From NCBI GenBank assembly GCA_024515975.1, contig JAMSKV010000007.1, positions 124,001 through 188,000 on the forward strand: a stretch of 64,000 nucleotides of DNA, given 5' to 3'. Under the pieces are notes generated by a model that saw only the letters and a list, made by a program, of their open reading frames with translations, made no database searches and was not told the DNA's origin. Shown piece after piece: positions 7,557 through 15,891 of the stretch; positions within the stretch are counted from its first letter, which is position 1; the number at the start of each line of letters is the position of its first letter. Position numbers and translations under genes: made by a program. This DNA is from Endosaccharibacter trunci. Lineage in GTDB: Bacteria; Pseudomonadota; Alphaproteobacteria; Acetobacterales; Acetobacteraceae.

Positions 7557-9718
7557 GGCAGGACCTGCCTGATCACGGACAGAAGGGTTCCCTGCTCGAA
7601 TTCCTGCTTGGTCAGGTAGGCGCTGGCGCCCAGTTCCAGCCCGCGCCGGATATCGGCCGGATCGTCGCGCGACGTCATCAGAACGACCGGCATGGCTTTC
7701 AGCGACGGATCGGCCTGCATCGCCGCGACGAGGCCGAACCCGTCGAGCCGCGGCATCTCCACGTCGGCCACAACGACATCGATCTCCTGTTCGGCACTGC
7801 GCAACACCTCCAGAGCCTCCAACCCATCCACCGCGATCAGAACTGCATAGCCCTGTGCCTGCAGAATGGTTTTCTCCAGCGTACGGGTTGTGATCGAATC
7901 GTCCACCACCAGGATGGTATGCCGCCGGCGAGCCGCCCCTGGCGGCACGATTGCCTGTGCGCTCCCGGTTGAACCGTCGCCCTTCGACCGCGCCCAGGCG
8001 TTCAGCAGGCCCTCAGGTTCCAGCACGACCACCGGCCGGTTGTCGTCCAGAAGGGCGACGCCGCCCGCCAGCGCACGGTCGATCCCGACGATCGCGGGCG
8101 GCCGCACCACGGCGGTTCTCACCGCGCGCAATCCATCCACCAACAGGACCGCCTCCCCGCCTTCGGCCTTCATCACCACCAGCAGCGCGTCGCCCCCGGC
8201 CAGTGGGGCCGCTTCCAGGCCAAGCAGCGAGGACAGCAGACGCACCGGCTTGGGCGCGTCGCCGGCGATCCTGGCCAGGAGCTCGGCGCCGTCGCGCTCG
8301 ATCGCGTCAGATGGCAGGCGATGCAGCCGCATCACCGCATCGCTGGGCAGTGCCAGCAGATGGCCGCCGGCCTCCAGCAGGACAAGGGTTTGCCGCCGGG
8401 CGGACAACGGAACGCTCAGGCAGATCCTGGTGCCGCAAGGAGCGCCCACCGCGTCGCGACGCACGTGCATGGACGCCGTGCCGCCCAGACGCCGCGCCGC
8501 TTCCGCGACGATCGACAATCCCATACCGCGCCCCGAGAGACGGTCCACCTCGGAGGCGGTGGAGAAGCCGGGCTCGAAGCACAAAGCCAGGACCGTCGCT
8601 TCGTCCGGTATCGCCGCATGCGCCGGCAGGAGCCCCTGCGCGCGGGCGCGGGCGGCGATGGCGGCCAGATCCGGTCCGTCTCCGTTGTCGCTCACCTCCA
8701 CCAGAAGCCGGCCGGCGCGGATCGAGACGCCCAGGAACAGGCCAGGCTGGTCCCCGTCCCCGCCTTCCGCAAGACGACGGGCGAGACCATGCGCCAGGGC
8801 GTTGCGCAGAAGCTGGATCACCGGATCGCGCAGCGCCTGGAGGACGGGGCGGTCGGCCCGCAGTTCCAGCCCCTCGAACCGTACCGCGATCTCTGCATCG
8901 CGCTCCCGGCCCAGCGCACGCGCCATCGCCGCCAGCGGGCCGAACACGCTTTCCGCCGAGACCAGCGCCACGCGCTCGACCTGCGCGCGCAGGGCGGACA
9001 CCGTTTGTTCGCGCTGCCAGTCCTCGTAGCGGCTCTGGCGCAGACGGGCTCCGGTGGCGCGCAGCAGGGCATGGATACCCTCGGCGATTTCGGCGCCGTT
9101 CGCCGGCTTCGCCGAGATCCCGTCGCAGAGAAGCAGGAGCCTTTGCAGCGCGTCGCGATGGTCCAGCAGCCACTGCCGGTCCTGCTCCTGTCCCAGCATG
9201 GTGTCCGACGCCGCCTGGACGCTTTCCACCAGCCGATCGATGTCCTGCGAGGAAACGCGCGATCCGGCATCGGGCGCCGTCGAAGGCGCCGCTCCCGCGG
9301 CCGGTGCGGGAACGGTTTCCGATACGCTCGCGGTATCGGCCGTTTCGGCATCGGCGGCGCCCTCCGGCCCCCGCTCGCCGCGCATGTCCGCCTCGATCGC
9401 ATCGAGGCCGCGACGCACGGTTGCCACATCCTCCGGCGGCAAGGCTCGCGCCGCTTCCACCGCGGCAAACAACAACGTTTCCAGATCGTGCGCGATCTGC
9501 TCGATATGCGGCAGATCGACCGCCCTGGCCGCCCCCTTCAGCGAGTGCGCACGCCGGAACACGTCGCGCAGCGCCGCTCCGGACACGGCGCCCGCCTCCA
9601 TAATGGCGCGCATCGCGGTCAGGTGGTCGCGATATTCGCCCTCGAAGGCATCGAGCAACTCCCGCCGCAGATCGAATGCGTCGGTGGAATCGTCGTCCGG
9701 CGTTGGCTGGAACGGCAC
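7553..9718 (-). CDS. cheA: Hybrid chemotaxis kinase CheA-REC (WspE/CheA3-like)
   Basis: A 721-residue chemosensory kinase. It contains an HPt domain with His58 in RRAHSLKGAA and a HATPase domain with the N-box LLRNALAHGLA, DNGDGPD and GRGMGLSIV. A CheW-like coupling domain follows, and then a C-terminal receiver with Asp652 in VADVEMPRLDG and a Lys in LTKQEF. No recognisable P2 CheY-docking domain is present; a low-complexity Ala/Pro stretch lies after HPt instead. The GTG start at 9718 lies five bases below the mcp stop and is preferred because the longer frame runs into mcp and adds an Arg-rich tail. The fused receiver is typical of Wsp-type and other non-flagellar chemosensory systems. Confidence 0.93.
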   Translation of the reverse strand: MPFQPTPDDDSTDAFDLRRELLDAFEGEYRDHLTAMRAIMEAGAVSGAALRDVFRRAHSLKGAARAVDLPHIEQIAHDLETLLFAAVEAARALPPEDVATVRRGLDAIEADMRGERGPEGAADAETADTASVSETVPAPAAGAAPSTAPDAGSRVSSQDIDRLVESVQAASDTMLGQEQDRQWLLDHRDALQRLLLLCDGISAKPANGAEIAEGIHALLRATGARLRQSRYEDWQREQTVSALRAQVERVALVSAESVFGPLAAMARALGRERDAEIAVRFEGLELRADRPVLQALRDPVIQLLRNALAHGLARRLAEGGDGDQPGLFLGVSIRAGRLLVEVSDNGDGPDLAAIAARARAQGLLPAHAAIPDEATVLALCFEPGFSTASEVDRLSGRGMGLSIVAEAARRLGGTASMHVRRDAVGAPCGTRICLSVPLSARRQTLVLLEAGGHLLALPSDAVMRLHRLPSDAIERDGAELLARIAGDAPKPVRLLSSLLGLEAAPLAGGDALLVVMKAEGGEAVLLVDGLRAVRTAVVRPPAIVGIDRALAGGVALLDDNRPVVVLEPEGLLNAWARSKGDGSTGSAQAIVPPGAARRRHTILVVDDSITTRTLEKTILQAQGYAVLIAVDGLEALEVLRSAEQEIDVVVADVEMPRLDGFGLVAAMQADPSLKAMPVVLMTSRDDPADIRRGLELGASAYLTKQEFEQGTLLSVIRQVLP

Positions 9719-9722
9719 GTTG

Positions 9723-11399
9723 TCAGGTCCGGAACCGCTCCGACGTCGCCATGAGCTGACGCGACAATTCGCCCAGACCATGTGCCGCCGATTCGAGCTG
9801 GCGCGTGCCGGAGGCGGTCTGCTGGCTGGCCTGGCGGATGTTCTGCAGGGCCACCATCACCTGTTCGATGCCGAGCTGCTGCTGGTTGGTGGAGGCGACG
9901 ATCTGCTGGAAGGTCTGCACGGCGTCCTGGATGCCCGCCGCCATGTCCTCGATCGTGGCCTCGGCGGTTTGCGTGCGTTCGCGGCCGGCGGCGCCGCGCT
10001 TCACCGCTTCCTCCGTCAGCATCACCGAGGTGTTGATGCCGCGCTGGATGTCGCCCAGGATCGTCCGCACCTGCGCCGTGGCATCCTTGGCCTGATCGGC
10101 GAGGATCTTCATCTCCGTCGCCACCACAGCGAAGGAGCGGCCATGCTCGCCCGCCGACGCCGCCTCGATCGCCGCATTCAGCGCCAGCAGATGCGAGCGC
10201 TCGGAGATGTCGTTCACGCTGTTGACGATCTCGCCGATCGCTTCGGTCTTCTCGCTCAGCGCGACGATATTGGCCGCCACCGCCTCGCCCTGCTGTTGCA
10301 CCTGCTCCATCGCGCGGCCGGATTCCCGCACCGCCCGCAGACCGTTCTCGCTGGCAAGCTGGGTCGCCTGGGCGGTGGCGATGACGTCCTGCGCACGCCG
10401 GCTGATCTGCGCGCCGGAATGGGCGATCTCGTCGACCGTGGCGGCGGTTTCCTGCACCGCGGCCAGCTGCTCCTCGACACCCGCCGCCTGTTCCTGGGTA
10501 GAGGCGCGGATCTCGGCCACGGACACGTTCAGATTGCCGGTCGCTTCCCGGGATTGCACCGCGATCGCCCGCAGGCCGTCCACCATGCGGTTGATGGCCC
10601 CGCCCAGACGGGCAATCTCGCTCCTGCCGCTCTCGGGCGCGTGCACGGTCAGATCGCCGCCGCCGATGCGCTCGGCCACCTCGGTCAGCCGTCCGATCGG
10701 GCCCACGACCGCGCGGCGCGACAGCACGGTGATGGTGACCGATACGGCCAGCGCGAGCAGCAGCGCGATGGCGATCGACCAGACGCTCTCCGTATAGGCT
10801 TGCGCGATATGGATGCGGCCAAGCTGGACGCTCTCGTCCAGCGCGGCGTTGAGACGCATCAGCTCTCCGTCGAAGCGGCGGCGATCGTTCAGGAGCGTGG
10901 TCTCGGCGGCGGCGGCCGCCTGATCGTCGTTCGTGCGCAGGACGGCGAAGAGCGCGCGCGTATCGGTCTGCACCTGCTGCAAGGTGGCATCCAGATCGGG
11001 CAGCATGCCGTTGATGGCCACCCAGTTCTGGTGCCGGGAATAGCCTGTGGTGATGTGGTTGGCGTAGTCGGTCACCAGCGCGTGCAGACGGGCCATGCCG
11101 GCCATCGTCAGCTCCGATTGCTGCTGCCACGCGGCGACCGCCGCATCGAAACCCTGGGTCGTATTGACGCCGAGCCGGCGCTTCAGCGCCTCGTTCCACA
11201 CGATCTGGCGCAGGCGGGTCATCTCCGCGTGCGAATCGTGCACCACGTCGGCTTGCCGATACGCGGCCATGTCGCGCGTCACCACCGCCTCGTTGGACGC
11301 GCCCACATCGGCGAGTTCGCTCACCGACAGGAGACCGATGCCCAGCATCATCACCATGGTGAAGCCGAAGCCCAGCAGGAGCCGTTTGGAGATGGTCAC
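9723..11399 (-). CDS. Methyl-accepting chemotaxis protein
   Basis: The transmembrane receptor of the operon, 558 residues, starting with GTG. TM1 is about residues 7-28. The periplasmic part (about 30-205) is rich in predicted helix and reads like a four-helix-bundle sensor. TM2 is about 206-228, HAMP about 229-283, and the long signalling coiled coil has its hairpin tip at about 398-420 (HLLALNAAIEAASAGE). It lacks the C-terminal pentapeptide that tethers CheR/CheB in enterics, ending instead in ATSERFRT. As the only receptor in the operon it is the probable input of this pathway. Ligand unknown. Confidence 0.95.
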   Translation of the reverse strand: MTISKRLLLGFGFTMVMMLGIGLLSVSELADVGASNEAVVTRDMAAYRQADVVHDSHAEMTRLRQIVWNEALKRRLGVNTTQGFDAAVAAWQQQSELTMAGMARLHALVTDYANHITTGYSRHQNWVAINGMLPDLDATLQQVQTDTRALFAVLRTNDDQAAAAAETTLLNDRRRFDGELMRLNAALDESVQLGRIHIAQAYTESVWSIAIALLLALAVSVTITVLSRRAVVGPIGRLTEVAERIGGGDLTVHAPESGRSEIARLGGAINRMVDGLRAIAVQSREATGNLNVSVAEIRASTQEQAAGVEEQLAAVQETAATVDEIAHSGAQISRRAQDVIATAQATQLASENGLRAVRESGRAMEQVQQQGEAVAANIVALSEKTEAIGEIVNSVNDISERSHLLALNAAIEAASAGEHGRSFAVVATEMKILADQAKDATAQVRTILGDIQRGINTSVMLTEEAVKRGAAGRERTQTAEATIEDMAAGIQDAVQTFQQIVASTNQQQLGIEQVMVALQNIRQASQQTASGTRQLESAAHGLGELSRQLMATSERFRT

Positions 11400-11438
11400 G
11401 GGCGTCTGGCTCCGAGCGGAATGGGAGGAACGAGAGAC

Positions 11439-11948
11439 TCAGGCATGGTCGAGCGCGGCGATGGTTGCAAGCAGCGGGCCCGGCTCGAGCAGCGAAACCA
11501 GCGCAGGATGCGGTGCCGCCGGGTCGGGGAGAAGCGCCCGGTCGGACACGTCCAGCGCCTGCAACCGGATGGCGCCGAGAACCCGGTCCACCCGAAGCGC
11601 TACAGCAGGCTCGGCCCGTCGCAGGATCAGCATTTTCCCCCCGCCCGGCGGATCGCCCGCCCGCAGAGCCGGGTCCAGCAGTGCCGCGAGGTCCAGAACC
11701 GAAAGAAGGGTCCGCCCGGACAGGGTCGCGCCCAACATCACCCCCCGTGCCCCCGCGGCGATCAGCGGCAGGGGAGAACAGCCGAACGGACGGATGCTCG
11801 AGACCATCTCCAGGGGAACCGCCAGATGACGACCGCCCGCGAGGCAGACCAGTCGCGGCGGCAACAAGGCGCGATCGGCCTGCAGGCCGCGCAGTGCCAG
11901 CGACTCCGTGCGTTCATCCAGGATGCGCTCGCGAAAAACACGGTCCAT
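11439..11948 (-). CDS. cheW: CheW-like coupling protein (second copy)
   Basis: A 169-residue scaffold protein that should bridge receptor and CheA. The SH3-like CheW fold is suggested by RLVCLAGGRHLAVPLEMVSSIRP, by the turn containing GATLSGRTLLSVLDLAALL, and by ALRVDRVLGAIRL. An N-terminal extension of about 30 residues precedes the domain. The ATG shares one base with the cheR stop (TGATG), showing tight coupling. It corresponds in position to one of the two CheW paralogues (WspB/WspD) of Wsp-type clusters. Confidence 0.85.
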   Translation of the reverse strand: MDRVFRERILDERTESLALRGLQADRALLPPRLVCLAGGRHLAVPLEMVSSIRPFGCSPLPLIAAGARGVMLGATLSGRTLLSVLDLAALLDPALRAGDPPGGGKMLILRRAEPAVALRVDRVLGAIRLQALDVSDRALLPDPAAPHPALVSLLEPGPLLATIAALDHA

Positions 11949-13447
11949 CAGCGGGCGGCCCGTGCGCTCTCGCCCGGCACGCCGTCAGCCTGGGCGAACC
12001 AGTTCTGGCGGCTCAGGGCAAGCAGCCGGCCCGCGGTCATGCCGTCGCCGCACGGCAGCGCGGCCGCTTCCGGCAGATCGAGCGCGATCCGACGCGCCTC
12101 GCCGATCCGGCGACGACCGGGAACCGGACGTCCGGTGTCCAGCAGCAGCAACCCGAGATGATAATGCGCCATCACGAAATCCTTGCGCAGATAGAGGGCG
12201 CGCCGGAACGCGGCTTCCGCGTCGCCGTCCCGGCTCAGCGCACGGTTGAGCAACGCGGCGTAGAAGAAGAGCTCGGCGCAGAGCGGATGATGGCCGAGCG
12301 CCAGGTCGCACGCGCGCAGGGCCTCGTCCGGCAGGCCGCGATCGGCCAGGTCGCGCACCACGTCGATCGCGGATGCCGCGTCCGGCTCATCTCCCTCGGC
12401 TGCGGCAGGACCGGCGACCGGGGACGGTGGCGGCGGTGATGGCGTCGTCCGGAGCGAGTGAGCGGCCGGCCGCTGAGCGGTGCGCGGCCTGGCTGGTCCG
12501 CTCGTCCCGGACGGTGGCGATGCAGCGATCGGCACCGAAGAGATGCGCGGCGAGGAGGTGGACGGCGAAGAGATCGGAGGCGCGGCGGCCCCGACCAGAT
12601 CGGCCCGCCGCCATACCACGGTTCCGTCCAGCATGACCGGCTGCAACGCGTCCGGCGCGTGTCCCACCGCCTCGGCGTGGCCCAGCAGCAGCCACCCATC
12701 CTCTGCCAGCGCCGCACCGAAGCGTCGCAGCAAGGCGCGGACCGTGTCCTGATGGAAATAGATCAGCACGTTGCGGCACAGGATGAGGTCGTACTCCTCC
12801 CCCACCGCCAGGCTGCCGTTCAGCGCATCGAGCAGGTTGCGCTTCTCGAACCGCACCATGCCGCGGAAGGCGGGGCGCAGGGTCCAGCGGCGCGACCTCT
12901 CCTCGCCGGACGGAATGAAATCGCGACGCCGCTCCTCGGCCGACAGGGTCCGCAGGGCCCAATCGGTGAATTCGCCGGCGCGCGCGGTCGCGACAGCGGC
13001 CTCGTCGATATCGGTGCCGAGAATGGACACCGACCAGTCCCGCAGCGCCGGGCCCAGCAGGCGATGCAGCAGAATCGCGACCGAATAGGGCTCGGCGCCG
13101 GTGGAACAGCCGGCGCTCCAGATCCGTAGGCGGCGGGTGGCGGAGCGGGCCTGCACCAGCGACGGCAGGATGGTGTCGCGCAGGGCGCCGAACTGCTCGG
13201 CGAACCGGAAGAAGAACGTCTCGTTGATCGTGATCTCGGATTCGAGGCGTCCCCATTCGGCAGCGTCGCCGCTTTCCAGCCGGTGCAGGTAGCTCTCGGG
13301 ATCGAGACCAGTGGCAGCCAGGCGTCGGCGCAGCCGGTCGTGAAGCTGGTCATCCTTGTTGTCGTAGTAATGATGCAGGGTGCGCTCGATCACCAGCCGC
13401 TTGATGCGGCCGAAGACCGAGGCATCAATCGACGACATCGCCGCCAT
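11948..13447 (-). CDS. cheR: Chemotaxis methyltransferase CheR with C-terminal TPR region (WspC-like)
   Basis: CheR methylates receptor glutamates using S-adenosylmethionine. The N-terminal helical domain contains the conserved ITINETFFFR. The catalytic domain contains RIWSAGCSTGAEPYS (SAM loop), LGTDID, and CRNVLIYF. After about residue 280 comes a Ser/Pro-rich linker of about 60 residues and then a helical-repeat region that looks like tetratricopeptide repeats (GDAEAAFRRALYLRKDF). The total of 499 residues is about 200 longer than plain CheR, as in WspC. The upstream ATG is used because GGGG lies at suitable distance; a second ATG three codons in is possible. It overlaps the first cheW by 23 bases. 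Confidence 0.93.
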   Translation of the reverse strand: MAAMSSIDASVFGRIKRLVIERTLHHYYDNKDDQLHDRLRRRLAATGLDPESYLHRLESGDAAEWGRLESEITINETFFFRFAEQFGALRDTILPSLVQARSATRRLRIWSAGCSTGAEPYSVAILLHRLLGPALRDWSVSILGTDIDEAAVATARAGEFTDWALRTLSAEERRRDFIPSGEERSRRWTLRPAFRGMVRFEKRNLLDALNGSLAVGEEYDLILCRNVLIYFHQDTVRALLRRFGAALAEDGWLLLGHAEAVGHAPDALQPVMLDGTVVWRRADLVGAAAPPISSPSTSSPRISSVPIAASPPSGTSGPARPRTAQRPAAHSLRTTPSPPPPSPVAGPAAAEGDEPDAASAIDVVRDLADRGLPDEALRACDLALGHHPLCAELFFYAALLNRALSRDGDAEAAFRRALYLRKDFVMAHYHLGLLLLDTGRPVPGRRRIGEARRIALDLPEAAALPCGDGMTAGRLLALSRQNWFAQADGVPGESARAAR

Positions 13448-13922
13448 CTGCGCCCCAGAGCCGCGTCCGTCGTTCCGCGTCCGCCGTCAGCAGATCGAGC
13501 CGCGCGCGCTCCTCTTCCAGCAGCAACCGGTCGGGGTCCAGCAGGGAAACCGGGCCGTCGGCACGCAGGTGCCGCGCCACGCAGCGATTCTGCCATGGAT
13601 CCTCCCCGGCCTCCGCATCGGCGCCCTCCGGAACGCGCACCTGCTCCAGCCGGTCCACCAGCAGGGAAAGCGAGTCCAGCCGCAGGATCGGCCGGTAGAG
13701 CGGGTCCAGCTCCGGCGCTTCGCCAAAATCGCGGAGGCCGAGCAGCACGGCGAGGTCGAGCACCGGAACCGTCACACCGCCCAGCGAAAAGAACCCGGCC
13801 AGAGCGGGCGGCGTTCCGGGGCGGCGATCGAGCCTGGGCACAGGCAGGGCTTCGCGCACCAGCGCGGCCGGCAGCGCCATGCGCCGCCCGGCGAGACCGA
13901 AGATCACGATCGGCGCATCCAT
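13425..13922 (-). CDS. cheW: CheW-like coupling protein (first gene of chemosensory operon)
   Basis: A 165-residue CheW-domain protein (VIFGLAGRRMALPAALVREAL at the start, then FFSLGGVTVPVLDLAVLLGL and LLVDRLEQVRV). A C-terminal tail of about 40 charged residues follows the domain. A GTG lies immediately before the ATG used here; either could serve. This is the promoter-proximal gene of an eight-gene leftward operon, and the 78-base gap to the next gene upstream is the likely site of its promoter, although I see no clear -35/-10 pair there. Confidence 0.82.
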   Translation of the reverse strand: MDAPIVIFGLAGRRMALPAALVREALPVPRLDRRPGTPPALAGFFSLGGVTVPVLDLAVLLGLRDFGEAPELDPLYRPILRLDSLSLLVDRLEQVRVPEGADAEAGEDPWQNRCVARHLRADGPVSLLDPDRLLLEEERARLDLLTADAERRTRLWGADGGDVVD

Positions 13923-14000
13923 CACGCCCCGAGCAGACAGAACTGCCGCCCGGCCGTCAACAGGCCGGAAGCGGTGTCGGGCCAGGCAGGGTTTCGACAG

Positions 14001-14873
14001 CTAGCGCGCCACCATCACCGAGATCGGACTGCCGGCATCGGTGATCCGGAGCGGCGTCGTGCCGGCCGGGTCGCCATCCGCCTGGGCTGGCAGCGCGTGC
14101 GTGCCCCTGACCACGATCTCGCTCGCGCGCCTGTGCACGGCACCCGGAACGCGCCCGAGCCGGTTCAGAGGCAGAGCGGCGCCCGCCACGAGCGCCGGGC
14201 CGATCCCCGCCTGCTCGAACAGGATCACGGAAAATCCGGGCGCGTCGGGGCGCGCATCGGGCGCCAGAAGATAGGGACCGCCATACAGGCTGCCTTTCGC
14301 GACGATCACGCTGCCGGCCTCGGCCGCCTCGCCGTCGATCAGAAGCTGGATCGGCTCGAAGCCGTAGCGCGGCAACTCCCGCAAGGTCTGCGCCACATAA
14401 GCGCCTTTGCCGAGCGCGCGCTTGGCCATGCGCGACACGTGATGCACCACGTGCGCGTCGAAACCGATCCCCAGCATCTGCACGAACAGCCTGTCGCCGG
14501 CGGCGGATGTGGCGATGCCGGGCCAGAGCGGACGCTGCCGCTCGGAGGCCAGGGTGGCGGCCAGCCCGACCGCGCCCATCGGCAGGCCAAGCTCGTGCGC
14601 CAGCACGTTGGCGGTGCCGAGCGGGATGATGCCGAGCCGCGCACGGCCGCCCTGCAGCCCCGCCGCCACCTCGGCGATGGTGCCGTCCCCGCCCGCGGCG
14701 ACCACGAGCCGGTCCGGATCGTGGGCCGCCTCGCGCGCCAGCTCGGCCGCGTGACCGGCGTGGCGGGTCTCCACCACCTCGAGGCGCACCCCATGCGCCA
14801 CCAGCACGTCGAGCACGGTCCAGAGACGGCTGACGCGCCGTCGTCCGGCCGTCGGATTGTAGATCACCAGCAT
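14001..14873 (-). CDS. Diacylglycerol/lipid kinase family protein (DAGKc fold)
   Basis: A 290-residue soluble kinase of the YegS/DgkB family, which phosphorylates lipid alcohols such as diacylglycerol. Signatures are NPTAGRRR at the N-terminus, the nucleotide-binding AAGGDGTIAEVAAGL and the following IPLGTANVLAHELGLP. The start at 14873 puts the conserved MLVIYNPTAG at the N-terminus; the longer frame adds 15 unrelated residues. The gene lies directly upstream of the chemosensory operon on the same strand, but a 78-base gap separates them. It is divergent from a phosphoesterase/glycosyltransferase pair, suggesting a shared theme of envelope lipid metabolism. Exact substrate unknown. Confidence 0.85.
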   Translation of the reverse strand: MLVIYNPTAGRRRVSRLWTVLDVLVAHGVRLEVVETRHAGHAAELAREAAHDPDRLVVAAGGDGTIAEVAAGLQGGRARLGIIPLGTANVLAHELGLPMGAVGLAATLASERQRPLWPGIATSAAGDRLFVQMLGIGFDAHVVHHVSRMAKRALGKGAYVAQTLRELPRYGFEPIQLLIDGEAAEAGSVIVAKGSLYGGPYLLAPDARPDAPGFSVILFEQAGIGPALVAGAALPLNRLGRVPGAVHRRASEIVVRGTHALPAQADGDPAGTTPLRITDAGSPISVMVAR

Positions 14874-15029
14874 GGAACGATCATCGCACGGCCGTTCCCC
14901 GCCGTTTGTGAAGATCATGCAAACGTCACGCAGCCGGCACGATGGCCCGTGTAGGAGGTGTGCGCCGAGGCCAGGATCGCCGGGATCGACCGGCGTCTCG
15001 CGAGTCTCGGGGTTTTGCAGGAGCGACCG

Positions 15030-15887
15030 ATGAACGCCATCCCGTTCGATCCGGCCGGCCAGATCGATTCAGAACCGCGCGCGCATTACCGCACGGTGTT
15101 CATCTCCGACCTGCATCTCGGCACGCGTGGCAGCCGCGCCGATTTCCTGGCCGACTTCCTGTCGCGCACGAGCTGCGACAGGCTCTTCCTGGTCGGGGAC
15201 ATCATCGACGGCTGGCGCCTCCGCCGGTCCTGGTACTGGGACGCGGCGCATGACGAGGTGCTGCGGCTGATCCTGAAGGCCGCGCGCGGCGGCACGGAGA
15301 TCGTCTACATCCCGGGCAACCACGACGAGATGTTCCGCGCCTGGCTGCCGATGCGGCTCGAGATCGCGGGCATCAAACTCTGCGAGAACGCGCTGCATGT
15401 CACCGAGGACGGGCGGCGCCTGCTGGTGATGCATGGCGACGAGTTCGACAGCGTGGTGCGCTACGCGCCGTTCCTGGCGCTGCTCGGCGATCGCGCCTAT
15501 GCGGCGTCGCTGGTGGTCAATCGCTGGTTCAATCTGGCCAGGCGCCGCCTCGGACTTCCGTATCGCTCGCTTTCCGCCTGGCTCAAGCGCCAGGTCAAGG
15601 GCGCGGTGAAGGCCATCGACCGGTTCGAGGAGGCGCTCGCCTCCGAGGCGCGCCGACGCGGCGTCGATGGCGTGGTGTGCGGCCATATCCATCATGCCGA
15701 GATGCGCGAGATCGGCGGCGTGCTCTACATCAATGACGGGGATTGGGTCGAAAGCTGCACCGCCCTGGTGGAACATGCGGGTGGCCGGCTGGAACTGATC
15801 GACTGGGCCGAGCGACGCCGCCTGTCCTTCCTGCGCGAGCGTGGCCGGCGCATGCCCCGGCCGAGCACCCTGCCGGAACTGGCCTGA
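15030..15887 (+). CDS. LpxH-like metallophosphoesterase (UDP-2,3-diacylglucosamine diphosphatase family)
   Basis: A 285-residue calcineurin-type phosphoesterase. All metal motifs are present in order: ISDLHLG, GDIIDGW, GNHDE, HGDEFD and GHIHHAE. The start with AGGAG at 15019-15023 and ATG at 15030 is well placed. Length and the ending RGRRMPRPSTLPEL resemble the group annotated as UDP-2,3-diacylglucosamine diphosphatases, many of which are not the primary LpxH or LpxI of their host. Only five bases separate it from the glycosyltransferase, so the two are co-transcribed. A role in lipid A or glycolipid processing is inferred from family and context. Confidence 0.88.
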   Translation: MNAIPFDPAGQIDSEPRAHYRTVFISDLHLGTRGSRADFLADFLSRTSCDRLFLVGDIIDGWRLRRSWYWDAAHDEVLRLILKAARGGTEIVYIPGNHDEMFRAWLPMRLEIAGIKLCENALHVTEDGRRLLVMHGDEFDSVVRYAPFLALLGDRAYAASLVVNRWFNLARRRLGLPYRSLSAWLKRQVKGAVKAIDRFEEALASEARRRGVDGVVCGHIHHAEMREIGGVLYINDGDWVESCTALVEHAGGRLELIDWAERRRLSFLRERGRRMPRPSTLPELA

Positions 15888-15891
15888 CGCC

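Noticed and set aside
9054-12161. A 1035-codon open frame on the plus strand antisense to cheA, mcp and cheW
   Set aside because: The opposite strand encodes three well-recognised proteins with intact motifs. The long frame is an artefact of high third-position GC, and its product is low-complexity Ser/Arg/Ala without domains.
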